64,000 nucleotides of DNA from Parafilimonas terrae (GTDB lineage: Bacteria; Bacteroidota; Bacteroidia; Chitinophagales; Chitinophagaceae). The position numbers and the translations under genes were made by a program. The DNA is taken from the NCBI RefSeq assembly GCF_900115755.1, contig NZ_FOXQ01000001.1, forward strand, positions 868,001-932,000. The letters are read 5' to 3'. The first letter of the stretch is position 1. Each line of letters begins with the position of its first letter. Below are positions 19,536 to 29,115 of this stretch, piece after piece. Under the pieces are notes generated by a model. It did not search any database, was not told the DNA's origin, and was given only the letters and a program-made list of their open reading frames with translations.

Positions 19536-22500
19536 TTACATATTGCGCCGGTATTGACCGCCCACTTCATATAATGCATGTGTGATTTGGCCAAGTGAAC
19601 AATATTTAACCGTTTCCATCAATTCTTCAAAAAGATTTCCATTGTTAACAGCAACAGTTTTCAACTTGTTCAACTTATCAGCTGATACATTTTCATTACG
19701 TTTATGAAATGCGTTGAGGTTTACAATCTGTTGCTCTTTTTCTTCCGTTGTTGAACGAATGACTTCTGAGGGTGTTATTGTTGGCGAACCTGTTTTATTT
19801 AAAAAAGTATTTACACCAATCAATGGTAATTCGCCTGTATGTTTTTGATGTTCGTAATGCAAGCTTTCTTCCTGAATTTTATTGCGCTGGTACATTCTTT
19901 CCATTGCGCCCAGCACACCGCCACGGTCTGTTAAACGGTCAAACTCTGCCAGCACAGCTTCTTCCACCAAATCAGTTAATTCTTCAATAGCAAATGAGCC
20001 TTGTATAAAGTTCTCTGTTTTTGCAGAACCTAATTCACGGTTAATGATTAATTGAATGGCCATTGCACGGCGCACACTTTCTTCCGTTGGCGTTGTTATG
20101 GCTTCATCATAAGCATTTGTATGCAGCGAATTGCAGTTATCATAAATGGCATATAAAGCCTGCAGTGTTGTTCTTATATCATTGAAATCAATTTCCTGTG
20201 CATGCAAGGAGCGGCCGGATGTTTGAATATGATATTTTAATTTTTGAGAACGCTCATTGGCTTTGTATTTATACTTCATCGCCTTTGCCCATATACGTCT
20301 TGCCACACGGCCAATTACACTATATTCTGCATCCATACCATTACTGAAAAAGAAAGAAAGGTTTGGCGCAAAATCATCTATGTGCATCCCGCGGCTTAAA
20401 TAATATTCAACATAAGTAAAGCCATTTGCCAGCGTAAACGCTAATTGTGTTATTGGATTGGCGCCGGCTTCCGCAATATGATAACCGCTGATGCTTACAC
20501 TATAAAAATTTCTTACTTTATTATTGATAAAATATTCCTGCACATCGCCCATTAATTTCAATGCAAATTCTGTTGAAAAGATGCAGGTGTTTTGCGCCTG
20601 GTCTTCTTTTAAAATATCTGCCTGCACCGTTCCACGCACCTGAGCTAATGTTGATGCTTTGATTTGTTCATACACATCTTCCGGCAACACTTCATCACCA
20701 CTAAATCCTAATAATTTTAAACCCAAACCATTATTGCCATCAGGCAATCTTTCCGGCGATGATGGATTATAATAAGATGGTTTACCACTCGTCTTGTACT
20801 TCGATTCTACAAGTCCATCGACCATGGACCATTGACCATGGTCTGTTATCCATTTCTCGCATTGCTGATCAATGGCAGCGTTCATAAAAAATGCAAGAAT
20901 GATGGGCGCCGGCCCGTTAATCGTCATGCTAACGGAGGTTTTTGCATCGCACAAATCAAAACCGCTGTATAATTTTTTTGCATCATCAACAGTTGCTATG
21001 CTAACGCCGCTGTTACCAATTTTTCCATAAATATCAGGACGGTTATCAGGATCTTCACCATACAATGTAACGCTGTCAAATGCAGTGCTCAAACGCTTTG
21101 CCGGCTGCTCTAATGAAACATAATGAAAACGTTTATTGGTACGTTCCGGCCCGCCTTCACCGGCAAACATTCTTGTCGGGTCTTCGCCTTGCCGTTTTAA
21201 TTCAAAAACACCTGCCGTAAATGGAAATTCGCCGGGCACATTTTCCTGTAACTGCCATCTTAAAATATCGCCCCAGTCTTTATATTTCGGCAAAACAATT
21301 TTAGGAATGCGTGTGCCGCTTAATGAAGTTGATGTTAATGGCTGTTTAATTGTTTTATCGCGAACAGTATATTCAAAAAAATCTGCGCTGTATTTTTTTT
21401 GCAATGATGGCCAAGCATCAATTAATTTTTTGCATTCAGCATTCAATTGTTGTTCGTAATGTTTTTTTAAACCTAACAGGTCTTGATGACCTGTTAGGTT
21501 TTTTTCTTCAAGCACACCATCAATCTTATACAATTTCGATGCGATGGCACATTGTTCATCAACCCAATTATCATACGCTTTATTGCTTTCAACAATCTCA
21601 GACAAATAACGAACACGTTTAGGTGGAATGATCAGTGATTTTGACGTTGTATCTTTTATATGATGTACTTCAATTTTACCAAAATCCACCTTCGTTTTTT
21701 CTTCAATCGTGAGCATTATTTTTTCAAACAATTCATTAATGCCCGCATCATTAAATTGAGATGCAATGGTTCCAACGACAGGTAAATCTTCATTCTTCGC
21801 TTCCCATAAATTGCGGTTACGTTTATATTGTTTGCGCACATCATTCAATGCATCCAACGCACCGGCTTTATCAAATTTGTTGATGCAAACAATGTCTGCA
21901 TAATCCAGCATATTTATTTTTTCAAGCTGGGATGCGGCACCATATTCGGGCGTCATTACATACATGCTTACATCACAATAATCTAAAATGGATGCATCGC
22001 TCTGACCAACGCCTGCACTTTCCAAAATGATAAAATCAAACTGAGCAGCTTTACAAATTTCCAATGCATGTTCAACCGCGCCACTTAATGCAATATTATC
22101 ATCACGGGTGGCAAGGCTGCGCATATATGCACGCGGATGTGAAATAGAGTTCATTCTTATTCTATCACCCAATAATGCGCCACCTGTTTTTTTGCGGGAC
22201 GGATCAACAGAAATTACGGCAATTGTTTTATCTGTGTAAGCATTCAAATAACGGCGAACAATTTCATCTGTAACGGAAGATTTGCCTGCGCCGCCGGTGC
22301 CGGTAATGCCGAGAACCGGGATAACTGTTGGCCGTTCACCGTTTACCGAATTCGGTTGTCGGTTGCCGGTTATCGGTTGACCATTTTCAATGTTTGTTAT
22401 CTTTCTCGCAATCGTTCTTATATCTTTTACTTCACTAAGCGTCATCGGTTTTTTATATGCACCGTTGCCGTTTAATACAAAATCACATTGCTGAATCACA

Positions 22501-22901
22501 TCTTCAATCATGCCTTCCAAGCCCATCTTTCTACCATCATCAGGCGAATAAATTCTTGTGATGCCATAGTTGTGTAATTCATTTATTTCCTGTGGAAGAA
22601 TGGTGCCGCCGCCTCCGCCAAAAATCTTTATATGACCGCAACCATTTTCATCAAGCAAATCTTTCATGTATTTGAAAAACTCTATGTGGCCGCCTTGATA
22701 TGAAGTAATTGCAATGCCCTGTACATCTTCTTCAATAGCACATTCAACAATTTCTTTTACACTGCGGTTGTGGCCAAGATGAATAATCTCTGCGCCTTTA
22801 CTCTGTAAAATACGGCGCATAATATTGATTGCGGCATCGTGACCATCAAACAAAGAAGCTGCGGTAACTATGCGGATTTTATGTTGCGGCATGTAATTCA
22901 T
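19536..22901 (-). CDS. icmF: fused adenosylcobalamin-dependent acyl-CoA mutase (isobutyryl-CoA mutase type, IcmF)
   Basis: About 1,120 aa carrying three modules in one chain. They are an N-terminal B12-binding domain ([14 protein letters not shown], with the DxHxxG-like cobalt-ligand His), a MeaB-like G-protein chaperone (P-loop [13 protein letters not shown]) and the mutase TIM barrel. This order is diagnostic of IcmF. In the barrel, the position of MCM's substrate Tyr is Phe (RMFAGEGG, codon 21165-21167), and that of MCM's Arg is Gln (AQNTCIF, codon 20592-20594). This favours isobutyryl-/n-butyryl-CoA over methylmalonyl-CoA. Three repeat-derived inserts interrupt the gene without breaking the frame. 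ATG at 22901 chosen; ATG at 22892 is equally possible, and the frame upstream opens only with TTG. Slightly longer than typical IcmF. Confidence 0.92.
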   Translation of the reverse strand: MNYMPQHKIRIVTAASLFDGHDAAINIMRRILQSKGAEIIHLGHNRSVKEIVECAIEEDVQGIAITSYQGGHIEFFKYMKDLLDENGCGHIKIFGGGGGTILPQEINELHNYGITRIYSPDDGRKMGLEGMIEDVIQQCDFVLNGNGAYKKPMTLSEVKDIRTIARKITNIENGQPITGNRQPNSVNGERPTVIPVLGITGTGGAGKSSVTDEIVRRYLNAYTDKTIAVISVDPSRKKTGGALLGDRIRMNSISHPRAYMRSLATRDDNIALSGAVEHALEICKAAQFDFIILESAGVGQSDASILDYCDVSMYVMTPEYGAASQLEKINMLDYADIVCINKFDKAGALDALNDVRKQYKRNRNLWEAKNEDLPVVGTIASQFNDAGINELFEKIMLTIEEKTKVDFGKIEVHHIKDTTSKSLIIPPKRVRYLSEIVESNKAYDNWVDEQCAIASKLYKIDGVLEEKNLTGHQDLLGLKKHYEQQLNAECKKLIDAWPSLQKKYSADFFEYTVRDKTIKQPLTSTSLSGTRIPKIVLPKYKDWGDILRWQLQENVPGEFPFTAGVFELKRQGEDPTRMFAGEGGPERTNKRFHYVSLEQPAKRLSTAFDSVTLYGEDPDNRPDIYGKIGNSGVSIATVDDAKKLYSGFDLCDAKTSVSMTINGPAPIILAFFMNAAIDQQCEKWITDHGQWSMVDGLVESKYKTSGKPSYYNPSSPERLPDGNNGLGLKLLGFSGDEVLPEDVYEQIKASTLAQVRGTVQADILKEDQAQNTCIFSTEFALKLMGDVQEYFINNKVRNFYSVSISGYHIAEAGANPITQLAFTLANGFTYVEYYLSRGMHIDDFAPNLSFFFSNGMDAEYSVIGRVARRIWAKAMKYKYKANERSQKLKYHIQTSGRSLHAQEIDFNDIRTTLQALYAIYDNCNSLHTNAYDEAITTPTEESVRRAMAIQLIINRELGSAKTENFIQGSFAIEELTDLVEEAVLAEFDRLTDRGGVLGAMERMYQRNKIQEESLHYEHQKHTGELPLIGVNTFLNKTGSPTITPSEVIRSTTEEKEQQIVNLNAFHKRNENVSADKLNKLKTVAVNNGNLFEELMETVKYCSLGQITHALYEVGGQYRRNM
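20813..20843. repeat. heptanucleotide tract inside icmF (mutase domain)
   Basis: Four consecutive 7-mers of the form GWCCATN (GTCCATC, GACCATG, GACCATT, GACCATG) plus three further bases, at exact period 7. It is translated in icmF as roughly [12 protein letters not shown], a stretch that looks foreign to the family. It also contains overlapping CCATGG palindromes. Confidence 0.75.
21469..21501. repeat. 14-bp perfect inverted repeat inside icmF
   Basis: Arms AAACCTAACAGGTC and GACCTGTTAGGTTT around a 5-nt loop, 33 bp in all, exactly 11 codons. It is translated as part of [12 protein letters not shown] in the linker before the mutase barrel. T-runs flank it on both sides. It resembles intergenic palindromes of Bacteroidota genomes rather than coding sequence. 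Confidence 0.85.
22334..22380. repeat. heptanucleotide tract inside icmF (B12/G-domain linker)
   Basis: Two 7-mers GTTYACC are followed by a 12-bp palindrome (ACCGAATTCGGT, 22345-22356) and four exact-period CGGTTRN 7-mers from 22353 to 22380. Translated as roughly [16 protein letters not shown] between the B12-binding and G-protein modules. Confidence 0.75.
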
Positions 22902-22970
22902 TAAATAAAAAATTGCAAACAAAATTAACTGTTTGCAATTTAAATGAACGGCTGTTAGTTTATTGCAGCT

Positions 22971-23927
22971 TTAACCCTTCAGTTTTTTAATTTCGTCTGT
23001 AAGTTTTGGAACAACTTCAAATGCATCGCCCACAATTCCATAATCGGCAGCTTTGAAAAACGGCGCTTCAGGATCTTTATTAATAACAACAATGGTTTTA
23101 CTGCGGTTTACGCCAGCCAGGTGCTGAATAGCGCCTGAAATACCAATAGCTATATAAAGGTTCGGTGCAATCTGAATACCCGTTTGCCCAACATGTTCAT
23201 GATGCGGCCGCCACCCGGCATCGGCCACAGGACGGCTGCACGCGGTGGCGGCATGCAATTCGTGCGCAAGGTCTTCTACCATCTTCCAGTTTTCAGGCCC
23301 TTTTAAGCCGCGGCCGCCGCTCACAACAATTTCAGCTTCGGTTAAAGGCACTTCACCTTTAACTTTATTAACCGATGTAACTTTTACTTTCGGTTCACTT
23401 ACCGTTATATTTAATTGCTCTACAGATGCCGTACCGCCGGTTTGTTTAACCTGAAAACTGTTTGGATTAAGCGAAATAATTTTAATAGCCGATGTGATAT
23501 TTACATTGGCAAATGCTTTACCGCTAAAAACATTCTTTTTTACAACAAAACCATTTGAAGTGTCGGGCAGTGCAACTGCGCCTGCTACCAGCCCGGCTTT
23601 TAAACGAGCTGCAACACGTGGGGCTACAGCCTTGCCGGTTTGGTTGTGGCTGAACACAATTACATCGGCATTTAAAGAGGTGACTGCATCTGCAACAGCC
23701 CTTGCATACACCTGCGCATCAAGATTATTTAAGGCATCATTGGAAACCTGGTGCACTTTTGAAACACCATAATTACCAAGGGTGGCAAGATCATCTTTAA
23801 CAGCACCCAGTAAAAGGGCTTCGGCTGAAGTGCCGAGCTTTTCTGCAAGAGCTGCACCATAGCTTAATACTTCGTACGATGATTTTTTTATTTCTGAATC
23901 AGAATGATCGACAAATATGAGTACCAT
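22971..23927 (-). CDS. etfA: electron transfer flavoprotein alpha subunit
   Basis: 318 aa. EtfA passes electrons from acyl-CoA dehydrogenases to the respiratory chain as an FAD-containing heterodimer with EtfB. The C-terminal FAD domain is clear: SGGRGLKGPENW, ATACSRPVADAGW, VGQTGIQIAPNLYIAIGISG. The ATG at 23927 gives the standard N-terminus MVLIFVDHSDSE; the upstream frame includes repeat sequence and is rejected. It lies 74 bp after etfB on the same strand. Adjacent icmF on the same strand suggests a shared role in branched-chain or short acyl-CoA breakdown. Confidence 0.95.
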   Translation of the reverse strand: MVLIFVDHSDSEIKKSSYEVLSYGAALAEKLGTSAEALLLGAVKDDLATLGNYGVSKVHQVSNDALNNLDAQVYARAVADAVTSLNADVIVFSHNQTGKAVAPRVAARLKAGLVAGAVALPDTSNGFVVKKNVFSGKAFANVNITSAIKIISLNPNSFQVKQTGGTASVEQLNITVSEPKVKVTSVNKVKGEVPLTEAEIVVSGGRGLKGPENWKMVEDLAHELHAATACSRPVADAGWRPHHEHVGQTGIQIAPNLYIAIGISGAIQHLAGVNRSKTIVVINKDPEAPFFKAADYGIVGDAFEVVPKLTDEIKKLKG

Positions 23928-23961
23928 GTAATGAATTTGAATAATGATTATAATTTTTTGA

Positions 23962-23989
23962 GAGCTGCGGGCCATGAGCCACGAGCTTG
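23962..23989. repeat. heptanucleotide tract between etfB and etfA
   Basis: Four tandem 7-mers at exact period 7 (GAGCTGC, GGGCCAT, GAGCCAC, GAGCTTG) fill part of the 74-bp gap between the two Etf genes. Same architecture as the tracts inside icmF, with a different unit sequence. Confidence 0.7.
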
Positions 23990-24001
23990 CTGATAATATC
24001 C

Positions 24002-24745
24002 TTAAATTACTTTAGCTTCTTCGTGCAGCAGGCGCACCAGTTCCTGAACGTTATCGGCCGCAACCAGTTTTACGCCAGCTTTTGGCGCAGGCAATTCGTA
24101 ACTTACCACGTTAGTCAATGCTTCAACCGCCGCAGGTTCAATTACCTTAAGTGGCTTTGTGCGGGCAGCCATTATACCCCGCATATTGGGGATGCGTTGT
24201 TCTGCCACGCCTTTCTGGCAACTGATAACCACCGGCAGGGAAACTTCATCGGTTTCTTCACCACCTTCTATTTCGCGGTTCACGGTAGCCGCACTATTAT
24301 TAACCTCCACTTTTGTTGCAAGAGAAATATAAGGCACATCGAGCAATTCGGCCAACATTCCGCCCACTGACGAACTATTGTAATCAATGGTTTCCTTCCC
24401 CGTTAAAATGAGGTCGTAGCCACCTTGTTTTGCCACTTCAGCAATTTGGACGGCAATAAAATAACTATCATTATTTGTGGCATTAATCCGAATGGCTTCA
24501 TCGCCCCCAAGCGCCAGCGCCTTGCGGATAACAGGATCATAATCTGCGCCGCCAACGCTTATAAGGTGCAACTGTATAGAAGCATCTTTTTCTTTTAATT
24601 CAATTGCCCTTACGAGCGCATACCATTCATCATAAGGATTGATTATCCATTGTACACCTGATTCTTCAAATTTTGTATTATTCTCTTTAAAGGAGATTTT
24701 AGAGGTGGTATCCGGTGTTTTACTGATACAAACTAATATTTTCAT
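24002..24745 (-). CDS. etfB: electron transfer flavoprotein beta subunit
   Basis: 247 aa from the ATG at 24745 (MKILVCISKTPDTTSKISF); two codons further upstream the frame begins with a TTG. The Etf beta/FixA signature is visible in YDLILTGKETIDYNSSSVGGMLAELLDVPY and the following VEGGEE-like segment. Forms a heterodimer with EtfA. First gene of the etfBA unit, divergent from the rlpA-like gene. Confidence 0.95.
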   Translation of the reverse strand: MKILVCISKTPDTTSKISFKENNTKFEESGVQWIINPYDEWYALVRAIELKEKDASIQLHLISVGGADYDPVIRKALALGGDEAIRINATNNDSYFIAVQIAEVAKQGGYDLILTGKETIDYNSSSVGGMLAELLDVPYISLATKVEVNNSAATVNREIEGGEETDEVSLPVVISCQKGVAEQRIPNMRGIMAARTKPLKVIEPAAVEALTNVVSYELPAPKAGVKLVAADNVQELVRLLHEEAKVI

Positions 24746-25057
24746 TGGCAAAAATTATGTAAACAAAAGTAAAAGAAAAGTTGTTTATGCAACTATTTTT
24801 AAGATGTAATTTGTTAAATGCATTACAAAATTAAACACGAAAAAAGTTGATAATCAATGATATATATTTAAAACAAGCATTAAATTACCGCTTTTAATAA
24901 AGAAAATGTTACCTTGCATCCCCATTTGTGGAATAGAAGATATGGCATGATAGTTGCAAATCAAGCCAAGATTTTTAAAGAAGAAGATTAAGCGTGTTTT
25001 GAGAAAGGACTTACTTATTATTCATTAAAGTCTTAGTTGCTTTACAAATCATCTACC
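24746..25057. other. 312-bp divergent spacer between etfB and the rlpA-like gene
   Basis: AT-rich non-coding region holding the promoters for both directions. TTACCTTGC near 24910 on the plus strand is a poor match to the TAnnTTTG element. No RNA gene or conserved structure was recognised. Confidence 0.4.
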
Positions 25058-25531
25058 ATGAAGAGATTTTGCGTGATTGCCGTTCTTTTACTTTGTTCGG
25101 CCTTATTTCCAAATATTAACAACCGGGCTAATGCCAATGTTGCTAACTGGCCTCCTATTTTTTCATTTTCGAAAAAATCAGGCGATTTGTCTCATAGCAG
25201 TACAAGGAATTTTATTACAGGCCTTGCCACTTATTATGCCAACCAGTTTGAAGGCAATTTAACTGCCACCGGTGAAGTTTTCCATCACAGTGATTTAACT
25301 GCAGCAAGCAATATGTTTGCTTTAAATACCTGGGTTAAGGTTACAAATATTTTAACCGGGAAATCTATTATTGTTCGCATTAACGACCGGATGCACCCCA
25401 GGATGAATGAAAAAGGAAGGGTATTGGACCTTACCTTAACAGGCGCCAAACAATTAAAAATTGTTAAACGCGGTGTTGCTAAAGTAAAAATTGAACCGCT
25501 TACTGAAAACCAGGTTGAAGCCGGCAAATAA
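25058..25531 (+). CDS. RlpA-like double-psi beta-barrel protein
   Basis: 157-aa exported protein from the ATG at 25058 (MKRFCVIAVLLLCSALFPN signal-type start); an upstream TTG extension is rejected. The domain reads GLATYYANQFEGNLTATGE, LNTWVKVTNILTGKSIIVRI, NDRMHPRMNEKGRVLDLTL, the RlpA septal-ring lytic transglycosylase-like fold with its conserved NDR and D-L residues. There is no SPOR domain, so it is a minimal version. Likely acts on peptidoglycan in the periplasm, though enzymatic activity of short RlpA-like proteins is not assured. Confidence 0.85.
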   Translation: MKRFCVIAVLLLCSALFPNINNRANANVANWPPIFSFSKKSGDLSHSSTRNFITGLATYYANQFEGNLTATGEVFHHSDLTAASNMFALNTWVKVTNILTGKSIIVRINDRMHPRMNEKGRVLDLTLTGAKQLKIVKRGVAKVKIEPLTENQVEAGK

Positions 25532-25551
25532 GATATTTTATATTTTTTTTG

Positions 25552-25585
25552 AAAAAGATCGCAGCATTACACCGCGGTCTTTTTT
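25552..25585 (+). terminator. intrinsic terminator after the rlpA-like gene
   Basis: 11-bp stem AAAAAGATCGC/GCGGTCTTTTT (one G-T wobble), 11-nt loop and a T-run, 20 bp after the stop. Confidence 0.85.
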
Positions 25586-25664
25586 GCTTTTAGAAGTCAG
25601 GCGCAAGCCGAAATCCATACGGGTTTATACGCTTAACTGCGAACCATATTTAATAGTATATTGC

Positions 25665-25672
25665 TACCTTTG
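25665..25672 (+). promoter_or_regulatory. promoter -7 element of ileS (TACCTTTG)
   Basis: Exact match to the Bacteroidota housekeeping -7 consensus TAnnTTTG, 38 bp before the ileS ATG. A convincing -33 TTTG is not evident. Confidence 0.65.
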
Positions 25673-25710
25673 CACACTTTTTATTATTTACAGACAGGTT
25701 TTTACGTATA

Positions 25711-28700
25711 ATGGCAGCTACATACAAAGAATTCCGGGGTTTACATCTTCCCGCTATAGAAAAGGAAATTTTAGAAAAGTGGGATGATGAAAAAGCATTT
25801 GAAAAAAGTGTTTCGTTAAGGCAGGGCAGGCAGCCTTTCGTTTTTTACGAAGGCCCGCCAAGCGCCAATGGCATGCCCGGTATTCACCACGTAATTTCCA
25901 GAACCTTAAAAGACCTGGTTTGCCGTTACAAAACCATGAAAGGCTTCCAGGTAAAACGCAAAGGCGGCTGGGACACACATGGTTTGCCTGTTGAACTGGG
26001 TGTTGAAAAAGAGCTTGGCATTACCAAAGAAGATATAGGAAAGAAGATTTCGGTTGAAGATTACAACAAAAAATGCCGCGAAGCGGTTTTGCGTTATAAA
26101 GATAAATGGGACGAGCTCACCAAACGTATTGGTTACTGGGTTGACCTGGAACATCCTTACATCACTTTTGAAAATAATTATATTGAAACCCTTTGGTGGC
26201 TGCTAAAACAACTCTACAATAAAGGTTTATTATATGAAGATGTGAGCATCCAGCCATATTCTCCCGCAGCGGGAACAGGTCTAAGCTCACATGAATTGAA
26301 CCAGCCGGGTACGTATAAAGATGTGAAGGATACAAGTGCAGTAGCTATGTTTAAAGCGGTAAAGAATGAAAAAAGTGATTTTCTTTTTAATGCTGCCGGA
26401 AATGATGAGGTTTTCTTCATGGCTTGGACGACAACGCCCTGGACACTTCCTTCCAACCTTGGCCTGACCGTTGGTGCCAACATTGATTATGTACTGGTTA
26501 AAACTTTCAATCCCTACACACATTTTCCAGTTAATGTAATTCTTGCCAAAGCTTTGCTGGGCAAATATTTTGAAGGAATTAGAGGTGACGAAAAAGTCGG
26601 AGATAGTTATTTCTTCACGAATACTGATTCTAAGAAAATAAATGTTGAATGGAAAATATTGGCTGAATTTAAAGGATCAGATTTAGAAGGAATACCCTAC
26701 GAACAGCTACTTCCTTTCGAAGCCAATAAAACCGATAACCCCAATGCTTTCAAAGTTTTATTGGGCGATTTTGTTACTACGGAAGATGGTACCGGCATTG
26801 TTCACACAGCGCCGGCATTTGGCGCGGATGATTATAAAGTGGGCAAAAAATATGACATCGGCATATTAACAATGGTTGACCGCCAGGGCAAATTTGTTAA
26901 TGGCCTTGGCGAATTCAGCAACCGCTACGTAAAAAATTATAAAGACGACCCGGATTATGTGGATGTAAACGTTGACATCTGCGTAAAACTGAAAAAAGAA
27001 AACCGCGCTTTCAAGGTAGAAAAATACGAGCACAGCTACCCGCATTGCTGGCGCACGGATAAGCCGGTTTTATATTACCCGCTTGATGCCTGGTTTATAA
27101 AAACCACTGCCCTGCGGGATCGCATGGTGGAATTGAATAAAACCATCAACTGGAAACCCAAAAGCACCGGTGAAGGCCGTTTTGGCAACTGGCTTGAAAA
27201 TATGGTTGACTGGAATCTGAGCCGCAGCCGTTTCTGGGGAACGCCGCTTCCGGTTTGGCGCACAAAAGATGGCAAAGAAGAAATTTGTATTGGTTCAATA
27301 GAAGAATTGAAAGCAGAAGGCAAAAAAGCTGATGACCAGTTAGGCACTATGAACGCTGCTTTTCTTGCCCATGATAATCTTGATCTTCATAAACCTATGG
27401 TTGATGAGATTGTGCTGGTTTCTTCTTCCGGTGAGCCGATGAAACGTGTGCCTGACTTGGTGGATGTTTGGTTCGACAGCGGCGCCATGCCGTATGCACA
27501 ATGGCATTTTCCATTTGAAAATATTGAAACCTTTGCCGATAATTACCCGGCAGATTTTGTTTGCGAAGGTGTTGACCAAACCCGCGGCTGGTTTTATACC
27601 CTGCATGCGCTGGGTTCTTTGCTGAAGGAATCTATTCAGGATGAACTGAAACAGAAAGGGTTTGAAGTTTCAGACGAAAAATATCCCGGACTGGCTTTTA
27701 AAACCTGTGTTTCCAATGGATTGGTTTTAGATAAGAATGGCCAAAAGATGAGCAAACGCCTTGGCAACGTGGTTGATCCATTTAAAACCATTGCCGATTT
27801 TGGCGCCGATGCCACCCGCTGGTACCTTATCACGAATGCTTCACCCTGGGATAATTTAAAGTTTGACCTTGACGGCATTAAAGAAGTACAGCGTAAATTC
27901 TTCGGCACATTATATAATACCTACCAGTTTTTTGCTTTATATGCCAATGTGGACGGCTTTGCTTTCAGCGAAGATTACATCCCTGTTGAAGAAAGGCCCG
28001 AAATTGACCGTTGGGTGCTTTCATCGCTCAATACCCTTGTGAAAAAAGCTACAGAAGCGATGGATGATTATGAACCCACGCTTGCCGGCAGGTTAATAGA
28101 GGAATTTGTGGATGAACATTTAAGCAACTGGTATGTGCGCCTTTGCCGCCGCAGGTTCTGGAAAGGTGAATATGAGCAGGATAAAATTGCAGCATACCAA
28201 ACTTTATATGAATGCCTGGAAACTGTAACCCGCCTGATGGCCCCGGTTTCACCGTTTTTCAGCGATGCCGTTTTCAAAAACCTGGATGCCGTTACAAAAA
28301 GGTTTAATGTTGAATCAGTACATCATACCGATTACCCAGTTGCAAATGAAAAGTTGATCGACAATTCACTTGAAGAAAGAATGCAACTGGCGCAGGATGC
28401 ATCTTCATTAATATTATCGCTCCGGAAAAAAAACAATATAAAAGTACGACAGCCTTTACAGAAAGCCCTGATACCGGTATTAAACCCGGAAATGAAGCAG
28501 CAGTTGGAAAAAGTGGGAGGCCTGGTAAAGTCTGAAGTAAATATTAAAGAAATAGAACTGGCAACTGATGCCGGCAATATCATTCATAAAAAAGTAAAAC
28601 CCAATTTCAAATTACTGGGCGCTAAACTTGGCCCGGCAATGAAAGAAGCCGCCGGTATTATTGGCAGCTTTTCACAGGAACAGATTGCAGAGCTTGAAAA

Positions 28701-29109
28701 GAACGGATCAATTGAAATTGAGCTGAAAACCGGAAAATCTGCTATCGCCTTAAACGAGGTAGAAATAATTGCAGAAGATATTCCTGGCTGGAGCGTTGCT
28801 TCAAAAGGGAATTTAACAGTGGCTTTAGACATCCAATTGTCTGCTGAATTGAAAATGGAAGGCGATGCCCGTGAATTTGTAAACCGGATCCAGAATATCA
28901 GGAAAGACAAGGGTTTCGACCTTACTGACCGCATATCTGTAAATGTTCTCGACAATGCTATTCTCAAACCCTCTATCAATACATTTAAAAACTATATTTG
29001 CGCCGAAATTTTGGCAGATAATCTTGACTGGGTGCCGGAAATAACAGACGGCATTGAGGTTGAGGTTAATGACAACTTATTGAAAGTGAGCGTAAATAAA
29101 AAAGGATAA
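25711..29109 (+). CDS. ileS: isoleucyl-tRNA synthetase
   Basis: 1,132-aa class I synthetase charging tRNA-Ile. The HIGH-equivalent is PSANGMPGIHH near residue 50; the KMSKS-equivalent is KMSKRLGN near residue 680. The editing domain (CP1) contains MAWTTTPWTLPSNLGL and the GTGIVHTAPAFGADD segment, so editing of valine appears retained. The C-terminal anticodon-binding region follows (ERPEIDRWVLSSLN…). Length and the KMSKR variant match the eukaryotic-like (type 2) IleRS found in Bacteroidota, a group generally insensitive to mupirocin. Followed 6 bp later by the DksA-like gene. Confidence 0.97.
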   Translation: MAATYKEFRGLHLPAIEKEILEKWDDEKAFEKSVSLRQGRQPFVFYEGPPSANGMPGIHHVISRTLKDLVCRYKTMKGFQVKRKGGWDTHGLPVELGVEKELGITKEDIGKKISVEDYNKKCREAVLRYKDKWDELTKRIGYWVDLEHPYITFENNYIETLWWLLKQLYNKGLLYEDVSIQPYSPAAGTGLSSHELNQPGTYKDVKDTSAVAMFKAVKNEKSDFLFNAAGNDEVFFMAWTTTPWTLPSNLGLTVGANIDYVLVKTFNPYTHFPVNVILAKALLGKYFEGIRGDEKVGDSYFFTNTDSKKINVEWKILAEFKGSDLEGIPYEQLLPFEANKTDNPNAFKVLLGDFVTTEDGTGIVHTAPAFGADDYKVGKKYDIGILTMVDRQGKFVNGLGEFSNRYVKNYKDDPDYVDVNVDICVKLKKENRAFKVEKYEHSYPHCWRTDKPVLYYPLDAWFIKTTALRDRMVELNKTINWKPKSTGEGRFGNWLENMVDWNLSRSRFWGTPLPVWRTKDGKEEICIGSIEELKAEGKKADDQLGTMNAAFLAHDNLDLHKPMVDEIVLVSSSGEPMKRVPDLVDVWFDSGAMPYAQWHFPFENIETFADNYPADFVCEGVDQTRGWFYTLHALGSLLKESIQDELKQKGFEVSDEKYPGLAFKTCVSNGLVLDKNGQKMSKRLGNVVDPFKTIADFGADATRWYLITNASPWDNLKFDLDGIKEVQRKFFGTLYNTYQFFALYANVDGFAFSEDYIPVEERPEIDRWVLSSLNTLVKKATEAMDDYEPTLAGRLIEEFVDEHLSNWYVRLCRRRFWKGEYEQDKIAAYQTLYECLETVTRLMAPVSPFFSDAVFKNLDAVTKRFNVESVHHTDYPVANEKLIDNSLEERMQLAQDASSLILSLRKKNNIKVRQPLQKALIPVLNPEMKQQLEKVGGLVKSEVNIKEIELATDAGNIIHKKVKPNFKLLGAKLGPAMKEAAGIIGSFSQEQIAELEKNGSIEIELKTGKSAIALNEVEIIAEDIPGWSVASKGNLTVALDIQLSAELKMEGDAREFVNRIQNIRKDKGFDLTDRISVNVLDNAILKPSINTFKNYICAEILADNLDWVPEITDGIEVEVNDNLLKVSVNKKG

Positions 29110-29115
29110 CGAACT

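Noticed and set aside
23928-23975. Longer etfA start
   Set aside because: Extension is low-complexity Ile-rich sequence from the spacer; MVLIFVDHS is the family start.
28584-28979. Long antisense open frame opposite ileS
   Set aside because: Low-complexity Ser/Phe-rich translation and complete overlap with a certain gene; a shadow frame.
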